Source: Nemertoderma westbladi
Taxonomy: Eukaryota > Xenacoelomorpha > Nemertodermatida > Nemertodermatidae
Direction of reading: 5' to 3'
DNA: 64,000 bases
NCBI GenBank assembly: GCA_032718475.1
Contig: JAUCBJ010005355.1
Span: 1 to 64,000 of the forward strand
Part shown: positions 11,889-24,400 of the stretch, piece after piece
Position numbering within the stretch: the stretch's first letter is position 1
Layout: every line of letters starts with the position of its first letter
Translations under genes and position numbers: made by a program
Notes under the pieces: model-generated
Databases searched by the model: none
The model's input: only the letters and a program-made list of their open reading frames with translations
Told to the model about the DNA's origin: nothing

Positions 11889-14706
11889 TGTCTCTCTATC
11901 TGTATGTATGTCTGTCCGCCAGCTTGTCTCTCTATCTGTATGTATGTCTGTCCGCCAGCTTGTCTCTCTATCTGTATGTATGTCTGTCCGCCAGCTTGTC
12001 TCTCTATCTGTATGTATGTCTGTCCGCCAGCTTGTCTCTCTATCTGTATGTATGTCTGTCCGCCAGCTTGTCTCTCTATCTGTATGTATGTCTGTCCGCC
12101 AGCTTGTCTCTCTATCTGTATGTATGTCTGTCCGCCAGCTTGTCTCTCTATCTGTATGTATGTCTGTCCGCCAGCTTGTCTCTCTATCTGTATGTATGTC
12201 TGTCCGCCAGCTTGTCTCTCTATCTGTATGTATGTCTGTCCGCCAGCTTGTCTCTCTATCTGTATGTATGTCTGTCCGCCAGCTTGTCTCTCTATCTGTA
12301 TGTATGTCTGTCCGCCAGCTTGTCTCTCTATCTGTATGTATGTCTGTCCGCCAGCTTGTCTCTCTATCTGTATGTATGTCTGTCCGCCAGCTTGTCTCTC
12401 TATCTGTATGTATGTCTGTCCGCCAGCTTGTCTCTCTATCTGTATGTATGTCTGTCCGCCAGCTTGTCTCTCTATCTGTATGTATGTCTGTCCGCCAGCT
12501 TGTCTCTCTATCTGTATGTATGTCTGTCCGCCAGCTTGTCTGTCTATCTGTATGTATGTCTGTCCGCCAGCTTGTCTCTCTATCTGTATGTATGTCTGTC
12601 CGCCAGCTTGTCTCTCTATCTGTATGTATGTCTGTCCGCCAGCTTGTCTCTCTATCTGTATGTATGTCTGTCCGCCAGCTTGTCTCTCTATCTGTATGTA
12701 TGTCTGTCCGCCAGCTTGTCTCTCTATCTGTATGTATGTCTGTCCGCCAGCTTGTCTCTCTATCTGTATGTATGTCTGTCCGCCAGCTTGTCTCTCTATC
12801 TGTATGTATGTCTGTCCGCCAGCTTGTCTCTCTATCTGTATGTATGTCTGTCCGCCAGCTTGTCTCTCTATCTGTATGTATGTCTGTCCGCCAGCTTGTC
12901 TGTCTATCTGTATGTATGTCTGTCCGCCAGCTTGTCTCTCTATCTGTATGTATGTCTGTCCGCCAGCTTGTCTCTCTATCTGTATGTATGTCTGTCCGCC
13001 AGCTTGTCTCTCTATCTGTATGTATGTCTGTCCGCCAGCTTGTCTCTCTATCTGTATGTATGTCTGTCCGCCAGCTTGTCTCTCTATCTGTATGTATGTC
13101 TGTCCGCCAGCTTGTCTGTCTATCTGTATGTATGTCTGTCCGCCAGCTTGTCTCTCTATCTGTATGTATGTCTGTCCGCCAGCTTGTCTCTCTATCTGTA
13201 TGTATGTCTGTCCGCCAGCTTGTCTCTCTATCTGTATGTATGTCTGTCCGCCAGCTTGTCTGTCTATCTGTATGTATGTCTGTCCGCCAGCTTGTCTCTC
13301 TATCTGTATGTATGTCTGTCCGCCAGCTTGTCTCTCTATCTGTATGTATGTCTGTCCGCCAGCTTGTCTGTCTATCTGTATGTATGTCTGTCCGCCAGCT
13401 TGTCTCTCTATCTGTATGTATGTCTGTCCGCCAGCTTGTCTCTCTATCTGTATGTATGTCTGTCCGCCAGCTTGTCTGTCTATCTGTATGTATGTCTGTC
13501 CGCCAGCTTGTCTCTCTATCTGTATGTATGTCTGTCCGCCAGCTTGTCTCTCTATCTGTATGTATGTCTGTCCGCCAGCTTGTCTCTCTATCTGTATGTA
13601 TGTCTGTCCGCCAGCTTGTCTCTCTATCTGTATGTATGTCTGTCCGCCAGCTTGTCTCTCTATCTGTATGTATGTCTGTCCGCCAGCTTGTCTCTCTATC
13701 TGTATGTATGTCTGTCCGCCAGCTTGTCTCTCTATCTGTATGTATGTCTGTCCGCCAGCTTGTCTGTCTATCTGTATGTATGTCTGTCCGCCAGCTTGTC
13801 TCTCTATCTGTATGTATGTCTGTCCGCCAGCTTGTCTGTCTATCTGTATGTATGTCTGTCCGCCAGCTTGTCTCTCTATCTGTATGTATGTCTGTCCGCC
13901 AGCTTGTCTCTCTATCTGTATGTATGTCTGTCCGCCAGCTTGTCTGTCTATCTGTATGTATGTCTGTCCGCCAGCTTGTCTCTCTATCTGTATGTATGTC
14001 TGTCCGCCAGCTTGTCTCTCTATCTGTATGTATGTCTGTCCGCCAGCTTGTCTGTCTATCTGTATGTATGTCTGTCCGCCAGCTTGTCTCTCTATCTGTA
14101 TGTATGTCTGTCCGCCAGCTTGTCTCTCTATCTGTATGTATGTCTGTCCGCCAGCTTGTCTGTCTATCTGTATGTATGTCTGTCCGCCAGCTTGTCTCTC
14201 TATCTGTATGTATGTCTGTCCGCCAGCTTGTCTCTCTATCTGTATGTATGTCTGTCCGCCAGCTTGTCTCTCTATCTGTATGTATGTCTGTCCGCCAGCT
14301 TGTCTCTCTATCTGTATGTATGTCTGTCCGCCAGCTTGTCTCTCTATCTGTATGTATGTCTGTCCGCCAGCTTGTCTCTCTATCTGTATGTATGTCTGTC
14401 CGCCAGCTTGTCTGTCTATCTGTATGTATGTCTGTCCGCCAGCTTGTCTCTCTATCTGTATGTATGTCTGTCCGCCAGCTTGTCTCTCTATCTGTATGTA
14501 TGTCTGTCCGCCAGCTTGTCTGTCTATCTGTATGTATGTCTGTCCGCCAGCTTGTCTCTCTATCTGTATGTATGTCTGTCCGCCAGCTTGTCTCTCTATC
14601 TGTATGTATGTCTGTCCGCCAGCTTGTCTCTCTATCTGTATGTATGTCTGTCCGCCAGCTTGTCTCTCTATCTGTATGTATGTCTGTCCGCCAGCTTGTC
14701 TGTCTT
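11889..14706. repeat. 36-bp minisatellite, 78 repeat steps, nearly invariant
   Basis: The unit contains GTATGTATGTCTGTCCGCC followed by AGCTTGTCTCTCTATCT. The diagnostic site at 11894 recurs every 36 bases to 14702 (2808/36 = 78). Reading the array, the only variable position I find is C or G at that site (TCTCTCTA or TCTGTCTA). G occurs at 12542, 12902, 13118, 13262, 13370, 13478, 13766, 13838, 13946, 14054, 14162, 14414, 14522 and 14702. Because 36 is divisible by three, one minus-strand and three plus-strand frames stay open for about 950 codons each. None has independent coding evidence. Confidence 0.95.
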
Positions 14707-15083
14707 CTGTCTGTCTGTTTCTTCAAACAGTCCAATGCACCTAATTTACAGCATATATTTATAAGTTAATGTTATAATTAACATAAACCAACCGTGGCTA
14801 CTTATAGTTGTCTCTAATTGAATATAGTGAAGCCTTGGGTCACGTGATATCATTCCATACTTCTTTAAAACCATCTTCACAAGTTCCTCACTAAAACATA
14901 AAGTTAAAATTATTAAATTGAGAGTTAGTTATTATAAATAAATAATAATATTGAGAGTAATTAATAATAAACGACAAAACAAAGATTCTTATGGCACAAA
15001 CGCAATGTAGATGAAAACGACACTTTGTTCCGAAAATAGGATGGCAGTCTGTGATCGGGTTTGTAAGTATATCGATTCTTAAG
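14707..15083. other. AT-rich intergenic stretch
   Basis: Nothing recognised apart from short AATAAT runs near 14935-14970. Confidence 0.4.
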
Positions 15084-15457
15084 GCCTGTTTAAACGTTGC
15101 AACTTTTAGAGCAACTTTCTCCGCAACTACAGTAGCAACTTTTTTTGGAGCAATTTAATTTAATCGCTGTTTACACGTGGCAACTTTACCAGCAACTTGG
15201 CCGGCAACTTTTAAAGCAACTTGGCTTGTTTAACTGTAAAATAGTGTGTCATTTGATCTACTAGCTAGTTTTTGATAATTGAATTTGATTATCCCGCTTT
15301 AATTCGCCAACCTAAATTCCTTCAAGTTGCCGTAAAAGTTGAGCAACTTTTACAGCAACCTTTTTACGTGTTTACACGGAGCAACTTGATCGGCAACCTG
15401 GGTTGCTCTACAAGTTGCCGAGAAAGTTGCTCTAAAAGTTGCCACGTGTAAACAGGC
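15084..15457. mobile_element. 374-bp foldback MITE with internal GCAACTT repeats
   Basis: The ends are inverted repeats of about 35-40 bases: GCCTGTTTA at the left (15084) pairs with TAAACAGGC at the right (ending 15457), and ACTTTTAGAGCAACTTTCT pairs inside that. The arms are internally repetitive for GCAACTT / AAGTTGC. No target duplication is evident and there is no coding capacity. Confidence 0.7.
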
Positions 15458-17380
15458 GAAACATAATAAAACAATAGTTTGAATAAAATTATGAAGGGCT
15501 ATGAACTTCATGGCAATACATTAATACATTATATAAGTGCTTGATTACGTTAGTTTAATAGAGAAGGAAAGAATCCGGCCTGTAATAATAAAAAAAATTA
15601 ATAATAATAAAAAGTTTTTAAGGAACAAAATAGATAGAGTGGATGCACCCTCTCCTCTACCCATAATACAAGCATTGTCTACCCAGCTGATTCTGGCACT
15701 GCTATGGCCAGGCCACCCACTTACCAATTCCGGGATACGCTTGTGTTTCGCAGCATCCTGGCATATGTACCACCCAGAGACCTGGTGTCTACAGCAGTTA
15801 GAGTCCAGCTGCATTACAGCATCCCAGGCTCCACTGCTGCAGGGAAAAGGCGTACATTTGAATGGGAGAATCTTTTAGGCTCGTTAGGCCAAGGCATGCC
15901 TGTTCACCACCACGGGTAATCTTCCTTCCTTCCACTCTAAAAGGCGTGCATTTAAAGAGCTAGGTATATAACAGCTCTTATAGATGCCGGATAGCTTGTC
16001 GATTTCAGACCGCAGGCTTTCCCTTTGCGAATTCGGAGATCTTCACCCCAATGTAGGTGATGTAAATGTTATCACGATCAATTTTCTGCTGGTCTGAATC
16101 CATGTTTACTATCCGAATTTTTGTCTTTGTGCTATGCCCTCCACCTATTTTAACCCAACACTGTTATGCAGACTCCTCTAAGTTAGATAACAGGTTTTGT
16201 GCTCACTTTAGTTATCAATAGTTATCAATTTTCGTTTGCTGCATTACCATAAAACTAATTAGTACACATGTACAGTTGTAATATGAAACTGCCAACATTA
16301 CATGCTGATAACAATATGTCTATTCACACTAAATTGATTTTTTCTGTTGACGACACAAGAACTGCTAAGTTATAGGAAAGAGAGCTAATTATAGAAAAGA
16401 GAGCTAATTATGAGAAAAAATGTAAATATATCCGTTATGTTAAGAAACATTAGTCGGGAATCGTCACTCACATATCTAAAATCAATGGGAGGAGGAATTT
16501 TAGATGCATCGAAACAGGAAAGGAATACAAATCAATGTCCCCGTAAGCGCAAATATGATGGATTCTTTCTCTTTATTCTTCCAGGGCATAATAAGATACC
16601 TAAATCTGGGATGAGTGTCTTTCTTAAAAGGAAACAACATTCCCAAAACAGGATCATCCGATATGTTATCAGTATTACTCACAAGGGCTAATGTTTTTCT
16701 GTTAATTCCCCCCAGGCAGGTAACTTTCCACCAGCTTTCTTCAAAACTTCACTCCACGCATGGCGTTCCATTAACAAAAGTAAACCTGACAGTCAAGGAA
16801 AATGCATTGATATAATTCATAAACAAATGTCCCCATTGATAGCCTGCTTTGTACGCTGGCTATAAAGAAACAAGGGGAGCGTAACTTTTTCCTAAAATGT
16901 CAGGAATTTTGTTTCTCTTTTTTTGCGAATTTTTTTCCTATTTTAGAGTAGGCCTACAGTACTTTGTAGGGCGAAACACATAGTTGGCGAGCCTTGGCAT
17001 CCGGTTCATATTGGGAAAATGGTGGATGATATTGAAAAGTTAAGACAATTAATTGGTGGGGATGCCTAGACGCTAGAGATTCCGAAGTAGCTTCGCGAAG
17101 ACCCACGAATGTGTTCTTGTTCGTTTGGAAATTCACAAATGATAGTTAATTTTGTACCCGCACACTTTTCAAATTTTTTTTTCACATCTAGGCCTACAGT
17201 ACAAGAACTAAAAATCTTCCTTCGTCTCTGCCTGCTTGCAGATGATTGGAAATGTTGACAACAAACACTAGAAGAAGGGTCAATTGTTGTACAAATAGGG
17301 CAAGCGCGTCCTGTACTCCGCGTTCGTTTACTTCCGTTAGGCTTTCGACGTCGTCAGTAGGGTGGTCCGCCTTTATAAGA
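15458..17380. other. Intergenic sequence with one diverged copy of the 63-bp repeat family
   Basis: No gene is supported. At about 15857-15930 the sequence (GAGAATCTTTTAGGCTCGTT, then TGTTCACCACCACGGGTAAT) matches the edges of the 63-bp arrays at 20320-20385 (inverted) and 21450-21500, so it is a solitary relative of that family. The palindromic GTAGGCCTAC-like motif occurs near 16949. Confidence 0.45.
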
Positions 17381-18350
17381 TTTACTAACTCGGCATCCGA
17401 GGGGAGACGCCATTAAGCGTATCCGCGGAATCCTCCAAGGAGACTGTCTCTCTCCAACCTGCTTCCTTATATGCATTACCGACCTTGCCCACACAATTCT
17501 AAATGACTGTAATGTAATAAAGATCTTTTCCTTCGCGGATGACCTGATTTTATACTCATCTGACCGAGCGAACTCCAACATGCCCTCGATGTTCTACACG
17601 ACTGGTGCATTATCAATGGTATTACTGTAAACATCAAGAAAACAAATAAATGAAATTTCGCAAAGCTGGCCCCCTCGCTAAAAATGATAATTTTACATAT
17701 AATGGAACTCCCCTCACTGTAACAAATCGTTACAAATATTTAGGTTTAATTCGACATCCTTCCCTATGTTTCTCCGAACAAATCCAACAAACGAAATCTT
17801 CGGAATTCTCAATAATTGGATACCTAAGTAAGTTACGTCTACTATCAATCGAAACCGGACTACAAATTTTCAATATGAAGATAGCCCCACAGCACTTTAC
17901 CTAATAACAAGTCAATATCTCACATTAAATAACCTTAAGGAACTTGACGAAATTAAAACGCAACATATAAAAAGAATGCTCTGCCTTATAAATCCGCCTC
18001 CTCAACTTTAGCCCTGAATCTAGTCAATGAAAAACCCTTAATGGAAACCGTTATATCGACCAACCCGGACAGCTTCAAAGGTGACGTCATCACTGTCTAC
18101 AGAGCCTTCCGCTCTGAACGGGAGGTCAACTTTATATCGGAACTGTATGCTGATGATTAAACATAATTCCGTTGGTCCCGGGTTTGCCAGTTCGGTGTGG
18201 AAGCGGGCCGGCCAACGGAACCGCCACCACATTACATGCACGGCCTCTCACGGATTCCACCATCTCGTCTGCAAAAACTCAACCCCGTTCCACACGCTCT
18301 CCCCCGAATGCCGCACTGCCGATACTGTAACTCAATTTACGACAGAATAA
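17381..18350 (+). pseudogene. Decayed non-LTR reverse transcriptase fragment, same group as 2206-3533
   Basis: Translation around 17412-17580 gives GILQGDCLSPTCFL and FSFADDLILYSSD, the RT palm motifs. Further pieces at 17650-17904 (YKYLGLIRHP, then SIETGLQIFNMKI) and 18081-18350 (RNRHHITCTASHGFHHLVC) match the thumb and C-terminal regions of the element at 2206-3533. Several frameshifts and internal stops separate the pieces, and no poly(A) tail is seen. It is an old, inactive copy of a related family. Confidence 0.75.
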
Positions 18351-19500
18351 AAAGTATAAAAGCAAATAATTAAAAAAAGTATTCACCCTGTCACCAGTTT
18401 TTGCAAATATTCGAGTTTGCCTCTAGTTAACTCTGCCTGTTCGATCAGCTAGTTGTGTTCCATCAATCGTACGAGGCTGTTAGCAGGCGAATCCGGCCAT
18501 TATAGGAATCTTGGGAACTTCGGATTTAGTGCGTTGTCTCGTACTGTATGGACGCGATTGGACGACCAGTGTTTCGGCTAAAACGCTAACGTCAGAAAAG
18601 GTTAGAAACCCAACTATAAATACAGCAATAGTCTGATGTCAGCTCAATCTTACAAATCTGTCATTCCATGTACCGTTAAATATGCAAGACACTAAATCGG
18701 TAACTAACTGCTCTCAACATTGAATGTATGACATAGATTATATGATAAAGGTGAACTACTGCAGGTCACACGAAGTATCTAAAAATTGCGGTTTCCTATT
18801 GGTTAAACAGTAAAGTAGTGGTAATGGGGGTTGATTAGGTTACAGGACTCCTGTAGAGCAGTAACCGGGTAACCATAGATTGCATCAATAACTTGCATGA
18901 TACATTTTTTTTCATTTCATAAAACTCCAGGACGAACTTGCCAACGACAATGTGGGGCGAGCCTTAGTGCACAATTCCGATTAGTAAATAGGGCAACATT
19001 TCATGTCCGTCTGTCTGTCTGTTCGTCTGTAATGAAAAATTCACTCGTACATAACTTTTGAAGATTTTAACCATTTTCAAACAAATTTTGTATGGGCATT
19101 CTTAGAGTAAATCTTCCAATATTTTTGAAAGTTACGGACAAATATCTCTCGAACTTTTGACTCCAGATCAAATCGAACTTGTTTCGAACTTGCTCAAGTT
19201 CGCGTGCTGCGCGACGCCCCACGAAATTATAATATGACCCATAACCGATACAAACATTTGGTATAACCGAAAATGTTGAATTAACTAGGGGTAATAACTA
19301 ATTAGGTTGCTCCCTATATTGGAGTTTGGCTAATTGGTTATACCTTTATAACTGTGGTTTGGGAAATGGTTAGCTAAGTACCAGAAGCGCGTTCACTAAT
19401 TAAAATACACTAACAAGTTGGTAGCACATTATATTAATAAATTAATAATTTAATTGAGTAATTTAATTTCATTAATTAAATTTAAGAATTAAATTAAAGC
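18351..19500. other. Intergenic sequence
   Basis: No gene is seen. A TCTG microsatellite at about 19006-19030 is followed by sequence resembling transposon subterminal DNA (CATAACTTTTGAAGATTTTA), but no ends could be set. 19430-19500 is an A/T-only TTAAATTAA-rich run. Confidence 0.35.
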
Positions 19501-19502
19501 AG

Positions 19503-19580
19503 CAGCTTGGTCTAGTGGTGACATTCCTGGGCTTTCAATTAGGAAGCCCTGGTTTGATCACAAGATGGGGCAGCACTGTT
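19503..19580 (+). repeat. tRNA-derived SINE head
   Basis: Box A (TGGTCTAGTGGTGACA, 19508-19523) and box B (GGTTTGATCAC, 19551-19561) have tRNA-like spacing, with an anticodon-arm-like stretch between. The sequence continues into a non-tRNA body (to about 19640) that runs into the 63-bp array. More likely a SINE than a tRNA gene, because the acceptor stem does not pair. Confidence 0.5.
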
Positions 19581-19673
19581 TGGGCACAGCGTTTTAAATG
19601 TTTCAGCCTAGCCTAACCATGGCTTGCATCCTTAACTGGTCGAAAAATGGGAACCAAGGCAACTTGTAAAACA

Positions 19674-20350
19674 GAGTGGAAGGGTTTACTGTGGAAGATC
19701 ACCCATGGTGGTGAACAGGCATTCCTTTAGTAAACAGAATGGAATGGTTTACTGTTAAGATCACCCATGGTGGTGAACAGGCATTCCTTTAGGAAACATA
19801 GTAGAAGGGTTTACTGTGGAAGATCAGACATGGTAGTGAACAGGCATTCCTTTGGTAAACAGAGTGGAAGGGTTTACTGTGGAACATCACCCATGGTGGT
19901 GAAAGGCATTCCTTTAGGAAACAGAGTGGAAGGGTTTACTGTGGAAGATCACCCATGGTGGTGAACAGGCATTCCTTTAGGAAACAGAGTGGAAGGGTTT
20001 ACTGTGGAAGATCACCCATGGTGGTGAACAGGCATTCATTTAGGAAACTGAGTGGAAGGGTTTACTGTGGAAGATCACCCATGGTGGTGAACAGGCATTC
20101 CTTTAGGAAACAGAGTGGAAGGATTTACTGTGGAAGATCACCCATGGTGGTGAACAGGCATTCCTTTAGGAAACAGAGTGGAAGGGTTTACTGTAAAAGA
20201 TCACCCATGGTGGTGAACAGGCATTCCTTTAGGAAACAGAGTGGAAGGGTTTACTGTGAAAGATCACCCATGGTGGTGAACAGGCATTCCTTTAGGAAAC
20301 AGAGTGGAAGGGTTTACTGTGGTAGATCACTCATCATGGTGGTGAACAGG
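19674..20350 (+). repeat. 63-bp minisatellite, array 1 (about 10-11 copies)
   Basis: The repeat contains GGGTTTACTGTGGAAGATCA and CCCATGGTGGTGAACAGGC. Units are mostly 63 bases, so an open frame of up to 136 codons appears on the plus strand. Copies differ by single-base changes. The same unit in reverse complement forms array 2 at 21470-25026. Confidence 0.9.
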
Positions 20351-20385
20351 GATTCATTGGCTTAACGAGCATAAAAGATTCTCCA

Positions 20386-21450
20386 TTCATATTAATAAAT
20401 TTAAAATAACATGATTTGTTTGCTGTTTATGCCGGGACAAGCGTAAAGCTATCTCAGGTTAAGTTTTATTTTAAAGTTATTTTTCCAGATATGAAAGCAA
20501 TGCTGCAATTTTGTTATAAATATTTGTTATCATATCAACGAACGACAATGTTTTCAAACTAATAATTTGCGCACTGAGCCATCCATCTAGGTGTTGTGAA
20601 ACATAGATTATGACGTATTTTTGTGCAATAAAGATAATTAAAATGGACCCGCAAACAATATTGGGCGAAGCAAACCTGATGAAATCATGGGATTATCGTC
20701 CTAATTCAATTCGCTCCACTCATAAAATATCTTTCATCTCAATAATGAAACTGCGCCGAAATATAATAAAATTAGAAGCGCAGATGTCAAGTTAAATGGT
20801 TTGGGGAATCTAGCAACTAAAAGGCTAAAGCAATATATTGAAAGGTTATCAAACCACCCAGTGAAGAAACAAGAATGATGGTAAATAAGTCGCCCCAGGA
20901 TATATGGAAACCTAAATTAAGATATTTTGGCTAATTTATGTTGAGAAACATCCTGTGGCATTCGAGTTAAATGACATAAAAACATGTCTTATCAACTCAG
21001 ACAGAGGAGTAAAGGCGTCTCTTTTCCTACTGAGGAAGCAGCAAGACTATTCCAATAGAGGGAGAAAATATAGTGATCTTATGGAATCCAAGCCAATTAA
21101 TTTCTGACTTAATAGTAGGATTGTATCTAAGGTTGCTAGTTAGACCCAATGCTGGGCAGAATGACAGCCTCTTAATCAGTTCAACAGGCTGTGCCTAATG
21201 TCGATGTCATTATCGCTTGTCTGGGAATTATTTGCCCTGTTGCTATGTGGAGATGGATAGGTAATTTATTTTTTATCATTTCATTTGATTTATTTTTCTT
21301 TGGGAATGTCTGGGAAGCAATGATAAGGGAAACACAATCAGTCTCACACAGTAAAATTAGGTTAGTTGTGAGTTAGAATGAGTCAGTTGGGTGCTTGGTG
21401 AGAAGTTCTATAGTAACCGGTTAGCAATCAATAAATAAAATATAGATGGG
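20386..21450. other. Spacer between inverted 63-bp arrays
   Basis: About 1.1 kb with no gene or known element. Both edges carry the same array-flanking sequence in opposite orientation (the reverse complement of GAATCTTTTATGCTCG near 20365 and CTCCAGGATCCTTAAGCC near 21455). Confidence 0.4.
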
Positions 21451-21469
21451 AGAACTCCAGGATCCTTAA

Positions 21470-24400
21470 GCCAAGGAATGTCTGTGCACCACCACGGGTT
21501 ATCTTCCACAGTAAACTCTTCAACTCTGTGTCCTAAAGGAATGCCTGTTCACCACCATGGGTTATCTTCCATAGTAAACCCTTTCATTCTGTTTCCTAAA
21601 GGAATGCCTGTTCACCACCATGGTGATCTTCCACAGTAAACCCTTCCACTCTGTTTCCTAAAGGAATGCATGTTCACCACCATGGTGATCTTCCACAGTA
21701 AACCCTTCCAACTCTGTTTCCTAAAGGAATGCATGTTCGCCACCATGGGTGATCTTCCACAGTAAACCCTTCCACTCTGTTTCCTAAAGGAATGCATGTT
21801 CACCACCATGGGTGATCTTCCACAGTAAACCCTTTTACTCTGTTTCCTAAAGGAATGCCTGTTCACCACCATGGTGATCTTCCACAGTAAACCCTTCCAC
21901 TCTGTTTCCTAAAGGAATGCATGTTCGCCACCATGGGTGATCTTCCACAGTAAACCCTTTTACTCTGTTTCCTAAAGGAATGCCTGTTCACCACCATGGT
22001 GATCTTCCACAGTAAACCCTTCCAACTCTGGTTCCTAAAGGAATGCCTGTTCACCACCATGGGTGATCTTCCACAGTAAACCCTTTTACTCTGTTTCCTA
22101 AAGGAATGCCTGTTCACCACCATGGTGATCTTCCACAGTAAACCCTTCCAACTCTGGTTCCTAAAGGAATGACTGTTCACCACCATGGGTGATGACTTCC
22201 ACAGTAAAACCTTCCAGCTCTGTTTCCTAAAGGAATGCCTGTTCACCACCATTGGTGATCTTCATCTTCCACAGTAAACCCTTCCACTTTGTTTCCTAAA
22301 GGAATGCCTGTTCACCACCATGGTGATCTTCCACAGTAAACCCTTCCAACTCTGGTTCCTAAAGGAATGACTGTTCACCACCATGGGTGATGACTTCCAC
22401 AGTAAAACCTTCCAGCTCTGTTTCCTAAATGAATGCCTGTTCACCACCATGGATGATCTTCCACAGTAAACCCTTCCACTTTGTTTCCTAAAGGAATGCC
22501 TGTTCACCACCATTGGTGATCTTCCACAGTAGACCCTTCCACTCTGTTTCTTAAAGGAATGCCTGTTCACCACCATGGGTGATCTTCCACAGTAAACCCT
22601 TCCAACTCTGGTTCCTAAAGGAATGCATGTTCGCCACCATGGGTGATCTTCCACAGTAAACCCTTCCACTCTGTTTCCTAAAGGAATGCATGTTCACCAC
22701 CATGGGTGATCTTCCACAGTAAACCCTTTTACTCTGTTTCCTAAAGGAATGCCTGTTCACCACCATGGTGATCTTCCACAGTAAACCCTTCCACTCTGTT
22801 TTCTAAAGGAATGCATGTTCACCACCATGGTGATCTTCCACAGTAAACCCTTCCAACTCTGGTTCCTAAAGGAATGCATGTTCGCCACCATGGGTGATCT
22901 TCCACAGTAAACCCTTCCACTCTGTTTCCTAAAGGAATGCATGTTCACCACCATGGGTGATCTTCCACAGTAAACCCTTTTACTCTGTTTCCTAAAGGAA
23001 TGCCTGTTCACCACCATGGTGATCTTCCACAGTAAACCCTTCCACTCTGTTTCCTAAAGGAATGCATGTTCGCCACCATGGGTGATCTTCCACAGTAAAC
23101 CCTTTTACTCTGTTTCCTAAAGGAATGCCTGTTCACCACCATGGTGATCTTCCACAGTAAACCCTTCCAACTCTGGTTCCTAAAGGAATGCCTGTTCACC
23201 ACCATGGGTGATCTTCCACAGTAAACCCTTTTACTCTGTTTCCTAAAGGAATGCCTGTTCACCACCATGGTGATCTTCCACAGTAAACCCTTCCACTCTG
23301 TTTCCTAAAGGAATTCATGTTCACCACCATGGTGATCTTCCACAGTAAACCCTTCCAACTCTGGTTCCTAAAGGAATGCATGTTCGCCACCATGGGTGAT
23401 CTTCCACAGTAAACCCTTCCACTCTGTTTCCTAAAGGAATGCCTGTTCACCACCACGGGTGATCTTCCACAGTAAACCCTTCCAACTCTGGTTCCTAAAG
23501 GAATGACTGTTCACCACCATGGGTGATGACTTCCACAGTAAAACCTTCTAGCTCTGTTTCCTAAAGGAATGCCTGTTCACCACCATGGTGATCTTCCACA
23601 GTAAACCGTTCCAATCTGTTTCCTAAAGGAATGCCTGTTCACCACCATGATGGGTGATCTTCCACAGTAAACCCTTCCAACTCTGGTTCCTAAAGGAATG
23701 ACTGTTCACCACCATGGGTGATAAATTCCACAGTAAAACCTTCCAGCTCTGTTTCCTAAAGGAATGCCTGTTCACCAACATGGTGATCTTCCACAGTAAA
23801 CCCTTCCAACTCTGGTTCCTAAAGGAATGACTGTTCACCACCATGGGTGATAAATTCCACAGTAAAACCTTCCAGCTCTGTTTCCTAAAGGAATGCCTGT
23901 TCACCACCATGGTGATCTTCCACAGTAAACCCTTCCAACTCTGGTTCCTAAAGGAATGCCTGTTCACCACCATGGTGATCTTCCACAGTAAACCCTTCCA
24001 ACTCTGGTTCCTAAAGGAATGACTGTTCACCACCATGGGTGATCTTCCACAGTAAACCCTTTTACTCTGTTTCCTAAAGGAATGCCTGTTCACCACCATG
24101 GTGATCTTCCACAGTAAACCCTTCCAACTCTGGTTCCTAAAGGAATGCCTGTTCACCACCATGGGTGATCTTCCACAGTAAACCGTTTTACTCTGTTTCC
24201 TAAAGGAATGCCTGTTCACCACCATGGTGATCTTCCACAGTAAACCCTTCCAACTCTGGTTCCTAAAGGAATGACTGTTCACCACCATGGGTGATGACTT
24301 CCACAGTAAAACCTTCCAGCTCTGTTTCCTAAAGGAATGCCTGTTCACCACCATTGGTGATCTTCATCTTCCACAGTAAACCCTTCCACTTTGTTTCCTA

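Noticed and set aside
11706-14769. Open frames of about 950-1000 codons on both strands
   Set aside because: They are the 36-bp minisatellite read in several frames. The unit is a multiple of three without stops, all frames are equally open, and there is no splice or domain evidence.
19503-19580. Functional tRNA gene
   Set aside because: Boxes A and B are present, but the acceptor stem does not pair and the sequence runs into a SINE-like body.
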